Source: an uncultured Clostridia bacterium (GTDB taxonomy: Bacteria > Bacillota > Clostridia > Oscillospirales > Butyricicoccaceae). Taken from it: DNA of 58,521 bases. The position numbers and the translations under genes are program-made. Location: assembly GCA_944375715.1 (NCBI GenBank), contig CALWAP010000008.1, positions 1 through 58,521 of the forward strand. The letters run 5' to 3'. The notes beneath the pieces were generated by a model. The model was given only the letters and a program-made list of their open reading frames with translations, did not search any database and was not told the origin of the DNA. Every line of letters begins with the position of its first letter. The first letter of the stretch is position 1. Below are positions 25,105-34,788 of this stretch, piece by piece.

Positions 25105-26394
25105 ATGACCAAAAAGGAACTTAGAAATTATCTTTTGCCGGCTGCTGCCGCCACAGTCGGGACCTCCCTTTATATCCTGGCCGACACTTTTTTCATATCG
25201 GTGGCGGCCGGGGAAAAAGGCATCGCCGCTTTGAACATAGCCCTGCCCCTTTACGGACTGATTTACGCCATAGGCGGCATGGTAGGCATAGGCTCGGCTA
25301 CACGCTTTTCCCTCGAGCGCGAAACAAAGGGCAAAAACCTTGGATACTTTCCAAATGCCCTTTTCTGGTGCCTTGCCTTTGGCCTTGTCTTCACCCTGTC
25401 CGGAGCTTTTTTTACCAAAGACATAATGAAAGCTCTGGGGGCCGACGGCGATATACTCACAGTAGGCTATGAGTACACCTTTATAATCCTGGCTTTTTCA
25501 CCCCTGTTCATGCTGGGATCAACGGTCACGGCCTTTGTCCGCAATGACGGCTCTCCCAAAACGGCCATGGCCGCCACATTGTTAAGCGGCCTTTTCAACA
25601 TAGCCTTCGACTATATCCTCATGTTCCCTCTGAACCTTGGCATGAAAGGGGCCGCGCTGGCTACCGGCTTTTCTCCCGTCGTCAGCATGTCCATATGCCT
25701 TACCCACCTGCTTTCTAAGAAAAGCACCCTGCGCCTTTTCCCCTTCCTCCCCTCATTCAAAACATTGCTGCATTCCTGCGGTTTGGGCATATCAGCCTTT
25801 GTCGGTGAAATATCGGGCGGGATAACCACCATGGTCTTCAACTACATACTCATAGGCCTGGGAGGCAATACTGCCGTAGCCGCTTACGGCGTAACGGCCA
25901 ATGCCGCCATTGTGGTAAATTCCCTTCTCGGCGGCATCTCCCAGGGCTTACAGCCTCCGGCCAGCCAGAGCGCAGGCAGGGGCGACAGACCTTCCCTGCG
26001 CCTTATATATTCCTGCTCTCTGAAATGGGCCCTGGCCGTCGCCCTTATCTCTCTGGGCGGTGTACTCCTCTTTGCCGAGGGGGTTGTGGCCATTTTTAAC
26101 AGCAGCGGCTCCCGTCTCATGGCCGAATACGCCTGCCCCGGTATAAGGATGTATTTCACGGGGTTCGTCTTTGCCGCCGTCAACATCATTACCTGCGGCT
26201 TTTATTCGGCTGTCGGGCGGGGGCGTGAAAGCTCTGTAATAGCCCTTTCCCGCGGCCTTGTGGCCATAACTGCCTTTGCGTTGATACTTTCAAGGGTGTG
26301 GGGCCTTACGGGTGTATGGCTTTCCTTCGCCTTTTCCGAGGGCTTCACCCTCCTGCTTTCCCTTTTTGTCCGCGCCCTGCGCAGGCAGTCCTGA
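25105..26394 (+). CDS. MATE family efflux transporter (MepA-like)
   Basis: A 429-residue polytopic protein with the MATE two-half layout. The opening TVGTSLYILADTFFISVAAGEKGIAALNIALPLYG and the NDGSPKTAM loop are typical of the MepA/DinF branch. AAGAAAGGA precedes the ATG. The leader in front of the gene forms mutually exclusive hairpins and is probably a riboswitch. If that leader is guanidine-IV, this exporter would be expected to expel guanidine or related compounds; this is inference from the leader, not from the protein. Confidence 0.9.
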   Translation: MTKKELRNYLLPAAAATVGTSLYILADTFFISVAAGEKGIAALNIALPLYGLIYAIGGMVGIGSATRFSLERETKGKNLGYFPNALFWCLAFGLVFTLSGAFFTKDIMKALGADGDILTVGYEYTFIILAFSPLFMLGSTVTAFVRNDGSPKTAMAATLLSGLFNIAFDYILMFPLNLGMKGAALATGFSPVVSMSICLTHLLSKKSTLRLFPFLPSFKTLLHSCGLGISAFVGEISGGITTMVFNYILIGLGGNTAVAAYGVTANAAIVVNSLLGGISQGLQPPASQSAGRGDRPSLRLIYSCSLKWALAVALISLGGVLLFAEGVVAIFNSSGSRLMAEYACPGIRMYFTGFVFAAVNIITCGFYSAVGRGRESSVIALSRGLVAITAFALILSRVWGLTGVWLSFAFSEGFTLLLSLFVRALRRQS

Positions 26395-27030
26395 AAGCGC
26401 CGCCTGCTTCCTCTGCACAATAAAAAAACTCCTCGATGGCGCACTCCCCCCTGACATTTCCCTTGCGCCATTTCTGCGCAAAGCAGTCCCGCCGCCTTTG
26501 CAACCACTTCCGTCTTCTCTCATGCTCACTCGACAATAAAACACGCACAAGGCTGCCCACCTTCGGCCATCACTCTGCCATTATGCTTAACAGCTGGCTT
26601 CCAGCATTATATTTTCTCTGCCGCATACACTTCGCAAGATACCCCATTGTCGGGTATTCATGCAGTTTCACGATTTCTTTCCACTTGTCAGGTGTTCATG
26701 CAGTTTCCTGATTTCTTTCCACACCCTTTCATTTTCCTTCACCATTTGCCTTTTCTTCATATACAGTTTGTCCTTAAATTCTATTATAAATAAACTCATT
26801 TTTCAGACGTTCTCTCCCTGCTCAACATTTTGGCCCTCCTGTGTATTTTTTAGTATCTCTCCACTGTCAAACTCCCATATTTCCGCTCTGCATATAACTG
26901 TCAAAAACCCGCAAATCGGCTCTACGAGCCAATTTACGGCACCAACCTCAACAATTTACTTCGATTTGATTTTTCGTCTTTTTGCACAATTTTAACCTTC
27001 GTTTTTTATGTATTTTGATGGTTTCATTGA
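26395..27030. other. Gene-poor stretch with relics
   Basis: About 630 bases without a gene I can support. It is pyrimidine-rich on the plus strand. It contains a 38-bp imperfect tandem duplication (26647-26722). On the minus strand a possible small reading frame (start 26799, stop 26570) would be open if one duplicate were removed, encoding about 63 residues including the motif VWKEI-x-KLHE. This may be a decayed small gene. No terminator is obvious directly after the MATE gene. Confidence 0.4.
26647..26722. repeat. Imperfect 38-bp tandem duplication
   Basis: Two head-to-tail copies (26647-26684 and 26685-26722) differ at four positions. Both contain TTCATGCAGTTTC and GATTTCTTTCCAC. The unit length is not a multiple of three. 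Confidence 0.85.
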
Positions 27031-27059
27031 TTGACAAAAGCCCCTCCGGCGGATACAAT
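27031..27059 (+). promoter_or_regulatory. Strong promoter of the 72-aa protein gene
   Basis: TTGACA, 17-bp spacer, TACAAT: perfect -35 and near-perfect -10, about 57 nt before the start codon. Confidence 0.75.
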
Positions 27060-27115
27060 ATGGGTGTAATAAGAAAACCGACATCACCAATAAAAAAACA
27101 AAGGAGTATCATTTT

Positions 27116-27334
27116 ATGAGCACTATCACTGCAAGATTCAACACCGCAACAAGGCTTCAGAAGCACTACAATGACCTTATCAACCTGCTGGCCCACGACT
27201 ACAATGACGGCGAGGTTTCCGAACTGCTTTCCAACATCCCCGCCGAAAGCCGCGAGATCCTCATGAGCAAGGGCGACGCCATGACCCAGGCCCTGCTGAA
27301 CGAGGCTCAGAGCTGCTGCGCCACATTCTGCTAA
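27116..27334 (+). CDS. Small helical protein, 72 aa, paralogue of the 67-aa protein at 10426
   Basis: Family not recognised. The protein has no signal peptide or membrane span, looks mostly helical, and ends AQSCCATFC, with three cysteines in the last seven residues. It aligns with the 67-residue protein at 10426 over its whole length and shares NLL-x-HDY-x-D-x-E, ESR-x-x-LM and a final Cys. It has a consensus promoter, an AAAGGAG ribosome site, a dedicated terminator, and codons like those of the ribosomal genes nearby (for example AAC, GAC, CTG), all signs of high expression. Function unknown. Confidence 0.85.
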   Translation: MSTITARFNTATRLQKHYNDLINLLAHDYNDGEVSELLSNIPAESREILMSKGDAMTQALLNEAQSCCATFC

Positions 27335-27378
27335 TCAAGTTGCCGTAAATAGTATATTCCATTGAATAAATAGACTTT

Positions 27379-27405
27379 GACGCGCCTTTGGGCGCGTCAT
27401 TTTTT
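27379..27405 (+). terminator. Terminator of the 72-aa protein gene
   Basis: GACGCGCC-TTT-GGGCGCGTC followed by ATTTTTT. Confidence 0.85.
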
Positions 27406-27423
27406 ACCCTGCAAAAAGGGCAT

Positions 27424-27463
27424 AGCAAAAAGACCAAGAGGGAATCCTCTTGGTCTTTTTGCT
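27424..27463. terminator. Long bidirectional terminator
   Basis: An 18-bp perfect inverted repeat (AGCAAAAAGACCAAGAGG and its complement) around a 4-nt loop, between the small-protein gene and the convergent M20 peptidase. Confidence 0.85.
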
Positions 27464-27475
27464 ATTAAATATTAC

Positions 27476-28723
27476 TTAAAGTATAGATTCTACCTTACCA
27501 TCAATACCGCTGCAAAGGATTGCCAGCAGGAATGCGGCCTGAGGGCCTCTCCACATTCCGTCTATGGGGAAGCGCTCATTTTCAGCACTGTGGGAGTTGG
27601 TCTCGACATCTCCGCTGCCAAGGCACACCGCGGGGATGCCGTTGCAGATGGGGAATGCGGCGTCGGTAGGTCCGCCCTCATTGAAAGAAGGCTCCTTGCC
27701 CAAAAACTTGGTTATGGCATATGCCGCCTCAACTATGGGATCATTAAGCCCCAGGCTGCCCGCAGGCACATTGAAATACTCGTGGATATCATATGTAATG
27801 GTATCCTTGCCCCAACGCTCTGTCTCCTCTCGGCAGCCGTCCTCTATGGCCTTGTATATCTCGGCCTTCATTTTAAGCAGAGGCTCCATCTGGTTGGAAC
27901 GCATATTGATCTTAATGGTGGCCTGGGGGACGATGGCATGGACGCCGGCATCATTCCCGGCATGGAAGTTGGATACGCAGTATGTCGTCTTAGGCACGGC
28001 AGGCACCTGGATATCGGCTATCTTGGCGACAGCCCTGGCCGCGGCGTGCAGCGGGTTGGCCATCTTGCCGAAAGCGCCGTAGGCGTGGCCGCCTATACCA
28101 TAAAAATTGACCATGCAGGTGGTCATGCCGGTGGCCTGATATGTTATTTTGCCGACCTGGACGCCGTCAAGGCACACGCAGGCTGCGATATCCTTATGCT
28201 CTCCCAGGAAATACTCTATACCGCCAAAGCCGCCCATGCCCTCCTCGCGGACGGTGCCGACAAAGAATATGTCGCCGTTCAGTTTTATGCCCGTTTCCTT
28301 AAAGGCCCTTATGATGCCCATAAGGGCGGCGGTGCCGCTGGTATTGTCCGCAATGCCGGGGCATCTTACGAACCCATCGTCGCCTATGACGGGATTGATA
28401 ACCGTATCCTTGGGATAGACCGTATCCATATGGGCCTCGACTACAATAGGCTTGCCCTTGCCCGTGCCGCGGTAAAGTCCGATGGCATTGCCGATGCCGT
28501 CGATATGCACATCCTCCAGCCCCAGCTTGCGGAACTTTTCGGCCACAGCCTTGGCCCTCTCCTCCTCCTGGAAGGTGGGAGCAGGTATGACAACCAGCTC
28601 CAGCTGATCTTTAAGTGTGTTCTGACTGTCGTCCTTGATGAAGTCTACACCCTTTTTTATCTCAGCTATTTTAAGGGCCTCGTCAAGGGCGGTCTGGGTC
28701 TTAGCGCTTACCTGATAATCCAT
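27476..28723 (-). CDS. M20 family metallopeptidase (peptidase T/M20A-like)
   Basis: A 415-residue zinc aminopeptidase-like enzyme. The first metal motif is VEAHMDTVYP; GIADNTSGTAALMG supplies the bridging Asp, and TVREEGMGG holds the general-base Glu. The lid domain carries YGIGGHAYG, and the late metal His is in ETNSHSAENE. By sequence it resembles tripeptidase or dipeptidase members, so peptide hydrolysis is likely. AAAGGAGG precedes the ATG. Monocistronic, ending at the bidirectional terminator. Confidence 0.9.
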   Translation of the reverse strand: MDYQVSAKTQTALDEALKIAEIKKGVDFIKDDSQNTLKDQLELVVIPAPTFQEEERAKAVAEKFRKLGLEDVHIDGIGNAIGLYRGTGKGKPIVVEAHMDTVYPKDTVINPVIGDDGFVRCPGIADNTSGTAALMGIIRAFKETGIKLNGDIFFVGTVREEGMGGFGGIEYFLGEHKDIAACVCLDGVQVGKITYQATGMTTCMVNFYGIGGHAYGAFGKMANPLHAAARAVAKIADIQVPAVPKTTYCVSNFHAGNDAGVHAIVPQATIKINMRSNQMEPLLKMKAEIYKAIEDGCREETERWGKDTITYDIHEYFNVPAGSLGLNDPIVEAAYAITKFLGKEPSFNEGGPTDAAFPICNGIPAVCLGSGDVETNSHSAENERFPIDGMWRGPQAAFLLAILCSGIDGKVESIL

Positions 28724-28782
28724 AATGATGCCTCCTTTTTTTATTTTACTTTATTGTACTACAAGGCAAAAATCAAAGCAAC

Positions 28783-28827
28783 AAAAAAGGGATTGTTCCG
28801 AGGCATCAATCTCGGAACAATCCCTTT
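28783..28827 (-). terminator. Terminator of the S10-spc-alpha supercluster
   Basis: Minus strand AAAGGGATTGTTCCGAG with its complement across an 8-nt loop, followed by TTTTTTG, about 15 nt after rplQ. Confidence 0.9.
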
Positions 28828-28841
28828 AAGCACATTTATAA

Positions 28842-29183
28842 TCAGACAAGCTCGATTATGGCCATCTCGGCAGCGTCGCCGCGCCTGGGGCCTGTGCGGA
28901 TTATGCGGGTATAACCGCCGTTGCGGCCGGCATACTTGGGAGCCAGCTCGTCAAAAGTCTTCTTGACAACATCCTCCTTGGTGATGAAGGTCATGGCCTG
29001 GCGCTTGGCGTTCAGGTCGCCCTTCTTGCCGAGGGTTATCATCTTTTCGGCCAAAGGACGGACTTCCTTGGCTCTGGTGACAGTTGTTTCTATTTTACCG
29101 TTTTCCAGCAGATAGGTGACCATGGCGCGCAGCATGGCGCGGCGGTGGTCGGTAGGTCTGCCGAGTTTGCGGGTTCCGGGCAT
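28842..29183 (-). CDS. rplQ: 50S ribosomal protein L17
   Basis: A 113-residue L17, of normal bacterial length, lying near the polypeptide exit tunnel. It starts [20 protein letters not shown], the diagnostic L17 N-terminus, and ends with the [19 protein letters not shown] block. It is the last gene of the long minus-strand ribosomal operon, following rpoA, and is closed by a strong terminator. Confidence 0.98.
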   Translation of the reverse strand: MPGTRKLGRPTDHRRAMLRAMVTYLLENGKIETTVTRAKEVRPLAEKMITLGKKGDLNAKRQAMTFITKEDVVKKTFDELAPKYAGRNGGYTRIIRTGPRRGDAAEMAIIELV

Positions 29184-29248
29184 GACTTATACCTCCTTGT
29201 TAAAGCTCACCTTTATGCCCGCTTATGCGGGCACAAAGGCTCCGTTAT

Positions 29249-30199
29249 CTATTGATTTTCCACTTTTGCCAGATAGAGCCCCATGGCGGAAAGCTTGTTG
29301 ACGACTTCCTCATAGGACTTCCTGCCCAGGTTCCTGACCTTCATCATATCCTCTTCGGTCGTATTGACCAGATCGGCCACTGTGTTGATGCCCGCGCGTT
29401 TGAGGCAGTTGAAGGAACGGACAGACAGATCCAGCTCCTCGATGGTCATTTCCAGGACCTTATCCTGCGTGGATTCGCTCTTTTCGACCACTATGGCCTT
29501 GGAGCCTATCTCCTCGCTCAGCTCGACGAAGAGATTGAGGTGGTCGGTCAATATCTTTGCCGACAGGGACAAAGCGTCCTTCGCCGTTATGGTCTTATCG
29601 GTATAGACCTCCAGCGTCAGCTTGTCGTAATCGGTCATATTTCCCACGCGGGTGTTTTCCACCGTATAATTGACCTTATGGATCGGTGTGTATATCGAGT
29701 CCACCGGGATAACTCCGATGGGCTGCTGGGGCTGCTTGTTCTTGTCGCTGGGCACATATCCGCGGCCGTGATCGAAGGTCAGCTCCATTGTCAGCTTGGC
29801 GTCCTCCATCAGAGTCGCTATGTGCAGATCGGGATTGAGAATCTCCATTTCGGAATCGCATTTGATGTCGCCGGCGGTCACCTCACAGGGGCCGACTGCC
29901 TCGATAATTGCCATCTTCTTGCCTTCGGAATAAAGCTTGGCTATTATGCTCTTGACATTGAGCACTATCTCGGTGACATCCTCCTTGACTCCGGGGATGG
30001 TAGAGAACTCATGCTGCACGCCGTCGATCTTAATGCTGGTGGCCGCTGTGCCGGGCAGCGAGGAAAGCAGTACGCGGCGCAGGGAATTACCGAGGGTGGT
30101 GCCGTACCCGCGCTCTAAAGGCTCGATGACATATTTGCCGTAGGAACCGTCGGGCAGGGACTCGACACATTCAATACGCGGTTTCTCAATAGCTATCAT
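29249..30199 (-). CDS. rpoA: RNA polymerase subunit alpha
   Basis: A 316-residue alpha subunit. The N-terminal domain (about 1-230), which dimerises and nucleates RNA polymerase assembly, contains [22 protein letters not shown]. The C-terminal domain (about 245-310) contains [15 protein letters not shown] and [12 protein letters not shown], used for UP-element and activator contacts. The alpha-operon order rpsM-rpsK-rpsD-rpoA-rplQ is standard. Confidence 0.98.
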   Translation of the reverse strand: MIAIEKPRIECVESLPDGSYGKYVIEPLERGYGTTLGNSLRRVLLSSLPGTAATSIKIDGVQHEFSTIPGVKEDVTEIVLNVKSIIAKLYSEGKKMAIIEAVGPCEVTAGDIKCDSEMEILNPDLHIATLMEDAKLTMELTFDHGRGYVPSDKNKQPQQPIGVIPVDSIYTPIHKVNYTVENTRVGNMTDYDKLTLEVYTDKTITAKDALSLSAKILTDHLNLFVELSEEIGSKAIVVEKSESTQDKVLEMTIEELDLSVRSFNCLKRAGINTVADLVNTTEEDMMKVRNLGRKSYEEVVNKLSAMGLYLAKVENQ

Positions 30200-30257
30200 T
30201 CAGTACCCTCCTTGTTATCCGTAAACGATTATCGTGCGCCCACAACCAAACAGCAAA

Positions 30258-30857
30258 TTACTTGGAGTACAGCTCGACGATGAGATTTTCTTCGACTTCG
30301 TAGTCGATCTCGTCCCTGATGGGCAGGGTGGCTATGGTAGCCTGGCCGTGAGCCTTGTCAACACTGAGCCAGCCGACTATGGGCATCGTGGCGTTGGCCT
30401 CCAGAACGGCCTTGAACTTGGCAAGACCCATGCTCTTTTCGGAAATGGCGACAACATCGCCGGGCTTTACCAGATAAGAGGGGATGTTGACCTTCTTGCC
30501 GTTGACGGTAAAGTGGGCATGGGAAACCAGCTGCCTGGCCTCGCGGCGGGTCATGGCAAATCCGGCCCTGAAGACCACATTGTCAAGCCTGCGCTCAATG
30601 AGGGACAGAAGGTTCTCACCCGTCTTGCCCTGCATCCTGAAGGCTTCCTCATAATAGGAACGGAACTGCTTTTCAAGTATGCCGTATATGAACTTGACCT
30701 TCTGCTTCTCGTTGAGCTGAAGGGCATATTCACTCTTCTTCCTTCTCATCTGGTTGCCGGGGTTGCGGTTGGTGCTCTTCTTAGCGTAACCCATGACGGC
30801 AGGAGAGATGCCAAGAGCCCTGCAGCGCTTGGCAATAGGCTGCATATTTTTAGCCAT
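30258..30857 (-). CDS. rpsD: 30S ribosomal protein S4
   Basis: A 199-residue S4, a primary 16S rRNA binder and often the translational repressor of the alpha operon. The S4 RNA-binding domain with RLDNVVFRAGFAMTRREARQLVSH is intact. The N-terminus lacks the CxxC zinc-binding pairs found in some S4 proteins, so this is the zinc-free form. It lies between rpsK and rpoA. Confidence 0.97.
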   Translation of the reverse strand: MAKNMQPIAKRCRALGISPAVMGYAKKSTNRNPGNQMRRKKSEYALQLNEKQKVKFIYGILEKQFRSYYEEAFRMQGKTGENLLSLIERRLDNVVFRAGFAMTRREARQLVSHAHFTVNGKKVNIPSYLVKPGDVVAISEKSMGLAKFKAVLEANATMPIVGWLSVDKAHGQATIATLPIRDEIDYEVEENLIVELYSK

Positions 30858-30878
30858 TGTATTTGACCTCCTGTTCGA

Positions 30879-31286
30879 TTAAACTCTTCTTCTCTTGGGG
30901 GGACGGCAGCCGTTGTGGGGAATGGGGGTAACATCCTTAATCATGTTGACCTCCAAGCCGGCAGCCTGCAAAGCCCTGATGGCGGCTTCCCTGCCTGCGC
31001 CGGGACCCTTTACATAAACCTCAACGGTCTTGAGGCCGTGCTCCATGGCAGCCTTGGCAGCCGTCTCGGCAGCGGTCTGGGCGGCATAAGGAGTTGACTT
31101 TCTCGAGCCCCTGAATCCGAGTCCGCCGGCCGAAGCCCAGGAAATGGCATTGCCCTTAAGGTCGGTTATGGTAACAAGGGTATTATTGAAAGAAGAACGG
31201 ATATGCACAGCTCCCCTTTCGATATTCTTGCGCTCGCGGCGCTTGGTGCGCGTGGCGCCCTTCTTTGTGGTTTGTGCTTTAGCCAT
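30879..31286 (-). CDS. rpsK: 30S ribosomal protein S11
   Basis: A 135-residue S11 with the family core [18 protein letters not shown], the [20 protein letters not shown] block, and the C-terminal [18 protein letters not shown]. It sits on the small-subunit platform near the mRNA exit. Position between rpsM and rpsD is standard. Confidence 0.98.
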   Translation of the reverse strand: MAKAQTTKKGATRTKRRERKNIERGAVHIRSSFNNTLVTITDLKGNAISWASAGGLGFRGSRKSTPYAAQTAAETAAKAAMEHGLKTVEVYVKGPGAGREAAIRALQAAGLEVNMIKDVTPIPHNGCRPPKRRRV

Positions 31287-31301
31287 TATCTCGCCCCTCC
31301 C

Positions 31302-31670
31302 TTACTTCTTCTTGTTGGCAATGGTCTTCTTAGGACCCTTGCGCGTCCTGGCGTTGGTCTTGGAGCGCTGTCCCCTTACGGGCAGACCCCTGCGGTGACG
31401 CAGGCCCCTGTAAGAGCCTATCTCTACCAGGCGCTTTATGTTAAGGCCGACATCCCTTCTCAGATCGCCTTCCACCGAGTATTCATGCTCGATGGCCTCT
31501 CTGAGCTTGGCGGCTTCGTCTTCTGTCAGATCCTTGACTCTGGTGTCAGGATTAATCCCTGTCTTGGCCAGGATCTCGTTGGAAAGGTTGCGGCCTATAC
31601 CGTAGATATAGGTCAGGCCAATCTCTACCCTCTTCTCGCGAGGGAGGTCAACACCGGCAATACGGGCCAT
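31302..31670 (-). CDS. rpsM: 30S ribosomal protein S13
   Basis: A 122-residue S13 starting [20 protein letters not shown], with the C-terminal [25 protein letters not shown] tail that contacts the P-site tRNA. First gene of the alpha part of the cluster, after rpmJ. Confidence 0.98.
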   Translation of the reverse strand: MARIAGVDLPREKRVEIGLTYIYGIGRNLSNEILAKTGINPDTRVKDLTEDEAAKLREAIEHEYSVEGDLRRDVGLNIKRLVEIGSYRGLRHRRGLPVRGQRSKTNARTRKGPKKTIANKKK

Positions 31671-31698
31671 TTATATTTACACCTCCAAATAATCTCTC

Positions 31699-32057
<359 letters not shown>

Positions 32058-32095
32058 GTAATATCTCCTTCAGAGTAATCGTCGCCCTGTCGCCG

Positions 32096-32848
32096 TCAGT
32101 CCTGGCAGCATGTCAGGATCAAAGGCTCTTCCGGCGTTATCAGTATCGAGTTTTCGTAATGGGCCGACAGCCTTCCGTCGGCTGTCTCAACGGTCCATCC
32201 GTCCTTCAGTGTCTTTATCTGATATACTCCGGCATTGACCATCGGCTCTATGGCCAGGGTCATTCCGGCAACAAGCCTCGGGCCTCTGCCCGGATGTCCG
32301 TAATTGGGCACCTCAGGGTCCTCGTGAAGCTCGGAACCTACTCCGTGGCCGACATAATCCCGCACGACGGAAAAGCCGAAGCTCTCCACATACTGCTGTA
32401 CGGCGTGGGAGATGTCGGATATCCTCTGGCCTACTCTGGCCAGCCTGATACCCTCATAGAAGCTCTGCCGGGTCACTTCGATGAGCTTAAGCGCCTCTTC
32501 TGACACCTTTCCGGCGGGGAATGTGTCGGCACAGTCGCCGTGGTAACCCATATAATCGGCACCAACGTCTATCTTGACTATGTCCCCTTCTTTTATGACG
32601 CGGTCACCGGGTATGCCGTGTATTACCTGGTTATTGACGCTGCAGCAGATACTGCCGGGGAACCCCGCATAGCCGAGGAAGGAAGGCCTTGCGCCAAACC
32701 CCTCTATGACCTTGCGGGCTATTTCATCAAGCTCTCTCGTCGTGATCCCGGGAGCCACCGCCTGCCCCGCCGCCTTTCTGGCGGCGGCGGCTATGCGGCC
32801 GGCTTCCTGCATGAGCTTTATCTCATGCGCTGATTTTACCTTTATCAT
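32096..32848 (-). CDS. map: Methionine aminopeptidase type I
   Basis: A 250-residue metalloprotease that removes N-terminal Met. Metal ligands are visible: the Asp pair in KIDVGADYMGYHGDCADTF, the His in GHGVGSELHEDPEVPNYG, the Glu in LAIEPMVN, and a late Glu. It overlaps the end of adk by four bases. The lack of an N-terminal SH3-like extension marks the simple bacterial form. Confidence 0.97.
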   Translation of the reverse strand: MIKVKSAHEIKLMQEAGRIAAAARKAAGQAVAPGITTRELDEIARKVIEGFGARPSFLGYAGFPGSICCSVNNQVIHGIPGDRVIKEGDIVKIDVGADYMGYHGDCADTFPAGKVSEEALKLIEVTRQSFYEGIRLARVGQRISDISHAVQQYVESFGFSVVRDYVGHGVGSELHEDPEVPNYGHPGRGPRLVAGMTLAIEPMVNAGVYQIKTLKDGWTVETADGRLSAHYENSILITPEEPLILTCCQD

Positions 32849-33480
32849 ACTTCGACTCCGATGGCGGCAGCCACAAGCGCCGTCGTATCCTCCAGCTTCT
32901 CCTGGCCCTTGACGACCTTGAGAAGCCCTTTGTTTTTATAATGGTTGACGATAGGCTCGGTCTGTTTGTGATAAACAGCTATGCGCTGCCTTACCACCTC
33001 AGGCCTGTCATCATCCCTGATGCCCAAAGCAGTCCCACACTTGTCGCATATGCCTTCCTTTTTGGGTGGATGGCTGACGACATGATAGGTGGCCTGGCAC
33101 TTGGGACAGGTGCGCCTGCCGCTCATCCTTTCGACAATGGCATCATCGCTGACATCCAAAAACAGCACCATGTCGATATCCATGACCCTGTCCAGAGCTT
33201 CCGCCTGGGCAAGGGTCCTGGGAAAACCGTCGAACACCATTCCCTTCTGGCAGTCGGGAGCCTTTACCCTCTCCCTGACCAGCTCTATGACCAGCTCATC
33301 GGGGACCAGGCTGCCCTTGTTCATATACTCGGCAGCCTTTTTGCCCAGCTCGGTGCCTTCGGAAATGGCCGATCTTAAAAGGTTGCCCGTCGACACCGCG
33401 GGCACGCCGAGCTTTGCTGTAATAAACTCGGCCTGTGTGCCCTTGCCGGCGCCGGGAGCGCCCAGAAGTATAATTCTCAT
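32845..33480 (-). CDS. adk: Adenylate kinase
   Basis: A 211-residue kinase that balances ATP, ADP and AMP. The P-loop is GAPGAGKGTQ (7-16) and the NMP-binding and DGFPRT segments are intact. The long LID domain carries a zinc site, CPKC...CDKC, typical of Gram-positive enzymes. It lies between secY and map, 25 nt after secY. Confidence 0.98.
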   Translation of the reverse strand: MRIILLGAPGAGKGTQAEFITAKLGVPAVSTGNLLRSAISEGTELGKKAAEYMNKGSLVPDELVIELVRERVKAPDCQKGMVFDGFPRTLAQAEALDRVMDIDMVLFLDVSDDAIVERMSGRRTCPKCQATYHVVSHPPKKEGICDKCGTALGIRDDDRPEVVRQRIAVYHKQTEPIVNHYKNKGLLKVVKGQEKLEDTTALVAAAIGVEV

Positions 33481-33505
33481 TTACTCCTCATCTCCATAAA
33501 GGGCT

Positions 33506-34786
33506 TTATTCAAGGAAGCCCCTGTAATGACGCATGAGCATCTGATTTTCGATAGCCTTGACGGTCTCCAGCGCGACACCGACCATGATTATGACCGATG
33601 TTCCGCCGACAGCCAGGCCCTCCAGACCCTTGATATTGCTTATGATAAGGGGCAGGACAGCAACTATCGCAAGGAACATGGCGCCCATAAGGGTGACCTT
33701 GTTAAGGACCTTGGCTATAAAGTCAGAGGTCGGCCTTCCGGGACGGAAGCCGGGGATAAATCCGCCATTGTTCTTTAAGTTGTTGGCTATCTCAATGGGA
33801 TTGAACTGAATGGCAGCGTAGAAATACGCAAAGCCGAATATCAGCAGAAGATAAACGATGATATAAAGGGGGCTTCCCTGGGAAAAGGCTCCGACAAAGC
33901 TGTCCCAGAAGCTGCCCTCCGCGGGTGTGAAGAATGCCGCAATGGTCGAAGGCACCGTCACTATGGTGGAGGCAAAGATGACGGGCATGACGCCGGCCAT
34001 GTTGACCTTCATCGGCAGGTGGGTGCTCTGGCCGCCGTACTGCTTCCTTCCGACGACCCTCTTGGCGTACTGCACGGGTATGCGGCGCTCAGCATTGGTT
34101 ATAAAGACTATGAAGGCTATGATGGCCACAAACAAAGCCACAATGAATATAGCCTTCCAGATGGCCAGCGTACCGCCCATGACGCCGTATACAAGGCTCA
34201 AGGCAGCCGAAGGCCCGCGGCTTACGATACCGACAAAAAGTATCAGCGAAACGCCGTTGCCGACGCCCTTATCGGTGATCTGCTCTCCCAGCCACATGAC
34301 GAAGGAGGAGCCGGCTACGAATGTCAGCACGATTACGATGCCGCTCCAAAGGTCGGTGCGGGTCAGTACATGCTGGCTCTTGAGCAGCACATAGTAGCTG
34401 TATCCCATAACCAGGGAAATGCCGATGGTGACATACCTTGTGATGGAGGCGATCTTCTTTCTTCCTTCCTCGCCGCCCTCCCTGGCCAGACGCTCAAGGG
34501 CCGGTATAGCCACCTGCAGAAGCTGCATTATAATGGAGCTGTTGATGTAGGGGTACACCGAAAGGGCGAAAACCGAGGCCTGGGAAAGGCCGCCGCCCGA
34601 AAGGATGTTGAAGTACCCGAGTATCGTCGAGGACAAAGCGGCGAACTGTGTCGCCAGGGCCTTTGTGTCGACATAGGGTACATAGATGGAATGGCCGAAA
34701 CGGAATACGACCATTGCCACAATGACGAAAATCAGTTTTTTACGGAGTTCGGGGATTTTCCAAGCATTCCTTACGGTTTCGAACAT
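33506..34786 (-). CDS. secY: Preprotein translocase subunit SecY
   Basis: A 426-residue, ten-helix channel protein of the Sec translocon. Family landmarks include LSGGGLSQASVFALSVYPYI (plug region), the RRIPVQYAKRVVGRKQYGGQ cytoplasmic loop, and NNGGFIPGFRPG before the late helices. It starts two bases after rplO, so translation is probably coupled. Position in spc between rplO and adk is conserved. Confidence 0.98.
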   Translation of the reverse strand: MFETVRNAWKIPELRKKLIFVIVAMVVFRFGHSIYVPYVDTKALATQFAALSSTILGYFNILSGGGLSQASVFALSVYPYINSSIIMQLLQVAIPALERLAREGGEEGRKKIASITRYVTIGISLVMGYSYYVLLKSQHVLTRTDLWSGIVIVLTFVAGSSFVMWLGEQITDKGVGNGVSLILFVGIVSRGPSAALSLVYGVMGGTLAIWKAIFIVALFVAIIAFIVFITNAERRIPVQYAKRVVGRKQYGGQSTHLPMKVNMAGVMPVIFASTIVTVPSTIAAFFTPAEGSFWDSFVGAFSQGSPLYIIVYLLLIFGFAYFYAAIQFNPIEIANNLKNNGGFIPGFRPGRPTSDFIAKVLNKVTLMGAMFLAIVAVLPLIISNIKGLEGLAVGGTSVIIMVGVALETVKAIENQMLMRHYRGFLE

Positions 34787-34788
34787 GC

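Noticed and set aside
26647..26722. CRISPR-like repeat
   Set aside because: Only two copies, directly adjacent with no spacer, and not identical; a tandem duplication explains it.
26660..26995. A 111-codon plus-strand frame in the gap after the MATE gene
   Set aside because: Phe/Ser-rich translation of pyrimidine-rich DNA, no ribosome site.
27377..28966. A 529-codon plus-strand open frame opposite the M20 peptidase
   Set aside because: It would cross two terminators and part of rplQ; antisense artefact.
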